In this document: piece by piece, positions 61,961 to 64,000 of the stretch
Layout: every line of letters begins with the position of its first letter
Numbering within the stretch: the first letter of the stretch is position 1
From: Aquirufa aurantiipilula
GTDB taxonomy: Bacteria > Bacteroidota > Bacteroidia > Cytophagales > Spirosomataceae
NCBI RefSeq assembly: GCF_019923745.1
Contig: NZ_JAANOG010000003.1
Span: 186,001 to 250,000 of the forward strand
Direction: 5' to 3'
DNA length: 64,000 nt
Made by a program: the position numbers and the translations under genes
Notes under the pieces: model-generated
Told to the model about the DNA's origin: nothing
Seen by the model: only the letters and a program-made list of their open reading frames with translations
The model's database searches: none

Positions 61961-63382
61961 TTATTTTTTTGTTTTCCAAATCAGGAAAACCAAGACTACA
62001 AAAATTGAAAAAATGGTCAAATTAGCTAATTGTCGCCAATTCACCCACCTATTCCACACCACCGTATCTGAATTCAAGTTCTCAATTCCTCGGTACAAAC
62101 CCTCCATTTCACGACTTGTATTCACGCGTGAATCTGATGGCTGGCCCTGAATTTCTACATCAATCTTTGATCGTAACGTATCAAACTTTTCTGTACGTGT
62201 GTTAAAATAAATCCAGTAAAAATACTGCTTTAATGCAAATTTACCCGGTTGTTTAGGAATAATCTGTATAATTTCTGTTATATCTCCCAACATTTTATCC
62301 ATGGACGGATACACAGAACTTTGTGTAGATAGTCGATTAAAATCCATAAAGTAATCCGATTCCAGCCCTTTTGAATCCCATAAAATACCATTCCCATCAC
62401 CGATGATACTGGACGTATACAATACTTGCTCTCCTGTTTTTGCCTGATTTTTAGAAATGGATTCTTTCAAGGTGTATATCCCTACAGGTACTTTGTTTGC
62501 CAAAGGATGATTGGGTAAAGACCTAGGTTGAATCAACAAAGCAGGAGATTTAAAAACCATCGGAATAGATTTTACTTCGCCAGCGATTTTTTCCTTTTTC
62601 AGAATCTGTAAGCTAAGGGAGGGAATTTGAATAGGACGATTATTTAATGCAAAATAAGTGGCTTGAAAAAAACGATATTCGGTATATTTTTTCTGATTGA
62701 TTTCTACTTTAGAAACTTTTTCAACTTGCAAACCAAAACTTTCTTCCCAACAATTCCTCGGTCTTAGTTGTTGAATTAATTTAGGTAATTGAATATCATT
62801 TCGGTCAAATTCTAGCTCTTGGGTATTATTTTCAGGTACAAACAAGGAAAATTTCAAGGTGAAACCTTGCCCAACAAAGGGCCGAACATGATTACTAGCC
62901 ACCAATAAAAAGGGTTGATTCGCTTTTGCCAACACTTCGTCGGCAAGAGAAACTTCATCAGGATTATTTTCTACAGTGGGCCCAGTACTTAGATTCACAG
63001 AAATGTAAAAGGGTTCAAACTTTTGAGCCTGTTGATTGACGACTACTTCATCAGAAGGAATGTAAAACTGCCCTACTCCTAATGCTTGATAGTGCTGAGA
63101 ATAAATTATGCGTTGTTCTATTTGTCCATTTTGATAATTGGAGGACTTCCCTCGACTTATCCCCAACTTTTGAAAATTGGCTAATTCGGGAAATTTATAA
63201 GTAATGGATTCGGGGTTTGTTCCATTGGCGGGCACTGTTATGGAAATTACAAAAGTTTCGTCCTGATTGATATTTTTTGAACCAATCTGAATGGAAAAAT
63301 CTACTTTGTTTTGAGCGAACAAAGTTTGAAAGCCAAAAATTAAATAAAGAAATAAGCCCAAGAAGGCATTCCGTGAATTCAT
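61961..63382 (-). CDS. BatD-like membrane protein
   Basis: A 473-residue protein with a signal peptide (FLGLFLYLIFGFQTLFAQ), beta-sandwich repeats and one C-terminal membrane helix (LTIFSIFVVLVFLIWK). The N-terminal VDFSIQIGSKNINQDETFVI and the FTLKFSLFVPENN stretch fit the BatD (oxygen tolerance) family, usually coded with BatA, BatB, BatC and BatE. None of these is next to it here, so it may be a stand-alone copy. The function of the family is uncertain (stress tolerance). Confidence 0.78.
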   Translation of the reverse strand: MNSRNAFLGLFLYLIFGFQTLFAQNKVDFSIQIGSKNINQDETFVISITVPANGTNPESITYKFPELANFQKLGISRGKSSNYQNGQIEQRIIYSQHYQALGVGQFYIPSDEVVVNQQAQKFEPFYISVNLSTGPTVENNPDEVSLADEVLAKANQPFLLVASNHVRPFVGQGFTLKFSLFVPENNTQELEFDRNDIQLPKLIQQLRPRNCWEESFGLQVEKVSKVEINQKKYTEYRFFQATYFALNNRPIQIPSLSLQILKKEKIAGEVKSIPMVFKSPALLIQPRSLPNHPLANKVPVGIYTLKESISKNQAKTGEQVLYTSSIIGDGNGILWDSKGLESDYFMDFNRLSTQSSVYPSMDKMLGDITEIIQIIPKQPGKFALKQYFYWIYFNTRTEKFDTLRSKIDVEIQGQPSDSRVNTSREMEGLYRGIENLNSDTVVWNRWVNWRQLANLTIFSIFVVLVFLIWKTKK

Positions 63383-63425
63383 TCCGGCAATTTAAGCAAT
63401 TGTCCCAAGCTCTTTAGGCTAGTTC

Positions 63426-64000
63426 CTAAAAAACTTTAAATCGGAATGATAATCCTAAGGCTGCATACCAGGTATTCTCAATTTGTAAACTTTTTCCTGC
63501 AGATATATCCAATTTGAGGTCATCATTGATGTAATAAGCCAAACCGCCGTCTACCCATTGATCGGTTTGACTAGAAGAAGGCATCCTCCCGAAAACCTCT
63601 ACATAAGCATATCCTCGTTTACCTATATTCATATTGGGGGCAAAACGGTAAATCGCCTCTACTGACCCATTGCTGTGCACTTCCGCTCCTACATTATATC
63701 CGAGTCCAAATCCTTTAGGAAAATCATGTTGAATAGTGAAGACAAAATCCCCCACAGAGTGGCGTTCATTATTTCGCTCACTCTCATCTCTTTTTTGGTC
63801 ATTCACCCGATAATGGGCGATTAAGGAAACTCGAGCAAAGGATTTCTCTGGAAACAATATGGCATATTTGAATCCTACAGCATCCGATTGATAAGTAGAA
63901 CGACCGCCCTCTTGTCCCCAGACCGAGGTATAGCGAGCTTCCCAGCGTTTCCCTAAACCAATTTTCATCAAAGATGTAGGATATGTTAAGGACATCTCTC
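63426..64000 (-). CDS. Outer-membrane beta-barrel protein, 5' end outside window
   Basis: At least 189 residues, open to the window edge; an ATG at 63995 is in frame but probably internal, because the barrel strands continue from it (TYPTSLMKIGLGKRWEARYTS). Alternating polar/aromatic strands and a C-terminal ALGLSFRFKVF with a final Phe mark an outer-membrane barrel. The pattern resembles the phenol-degradation MetA-like transporter family. It is 43 bp before the BatD-like gene. Confidence 0.7.
   Translation of the reverse strand, partial: EMSLTYPTSLMKIGLGKRWEARYTSVWGQEGGRSTYQSDAVGFKYAILFPEKSFARVSLIAHYRVNDQKRDESERNNERHSVGDFVFTIQHDFPKGFGLGYNVGAEVHSNGSVEAIYRFAPNMNIGKRGYAYVEVFGRMPSSSQTDQWVDGGLAYYINDDLKLDISAGKSLQIENTWYAALGLSFRFKVF

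Noticed and set aside
1-64000. CRISPR array, prophage, rRNA operon or integrative element
   Set aside because: No regular repeat-spacer series, phage structural genes, rRNA sequence or integrase was seen; direct repeats found are short and degenerate.

Overview
The window is chromosomal DNA from a member of the Bacteroidota, most likely a free-living, pigmented, aerobic Cytophagales-type bacterium; the order is an inference and no genus is claimed. Pointers in the sequence are a type B (CHU_C) type IX secretion sorting domain, a TonB receptor with a carboxypeptidase-regulatory N-terminal domain, BshA (bacillithiol), a DUF4834-like protein, a CruF-like carotenoid enzyme, and many promoter candidates of the TAnnTTTG type used by this phylum in place of the classical -10 box. 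The DNA is AT-rich and very compact: neighbouring stop codons often overlap.

Layout. 1-884 is a truncated secreted amidohydrolase. 1020-8449 (minus) is a shortened division and cell wall cluster, rsmH-ftsL-ftsI-murE-mraY, that ends in aroA instead of murD. 8574-11679 (plus) holds a TlpA-like protein, a PAP2 phosphatase and nhaA, closed by a bidirectional terminator shared with an aminotransferase. 13077-19441 has an MsbA-like ABC exporter, three glycosyltransferases, nuoB and nuoC, and a small T9SS cargo-like protein. 19505-25237 carries recG, yqgE, folK, a fatty-acid hydroxylase, bshA and purN. 25238-31601 is a tripartite RND efflux operon preceded by two small secreted proteins and a 28-bp imperfect palindrome. 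Then follow carB (without the C-terminal regulatory domain), folA, moaE, a LuxE-like protein, a lipoprotein, a DPP-IV-type peptidase, a membrane protein with a possible winged-helix tail, and psd.

42594-47577 (minus) is a tight six-gene operon with two Fe-S proteins of the heterodisulfide-reductase type, a hydrolase, a sterol-desaturase-like enzyme and the free methionine sulfoxide reductase. 47612-48456 is a REP-associated tyrosine transposase (RAYT) bracketed by two 33-bp palindromes with identical 15-nt arms. After this come uvrA, a TonB receptor, manC, and a minus-strand group of an NYN nuclease, a CruF-like carotenoid protein and a MerR-family regulator with the cobalamin photoreceptor motifs of CarH. 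The right end has a CE15 esterase, tRNA-His, a superoxide dismutase, tadA, aroC, a BatD-like protein and a truncated outer-membrane protein.

The strongest leads are the RAYT/palindrome module, the CarH-like regulator beside a carotenoid gene, the palindromic operator candidates upstream of the efflux operon and psd, and the kelch-like/TM/winged-helix protein at 39774-41201. No rRNA, CRISPR array, prophage or complete insertion sequence was seen.
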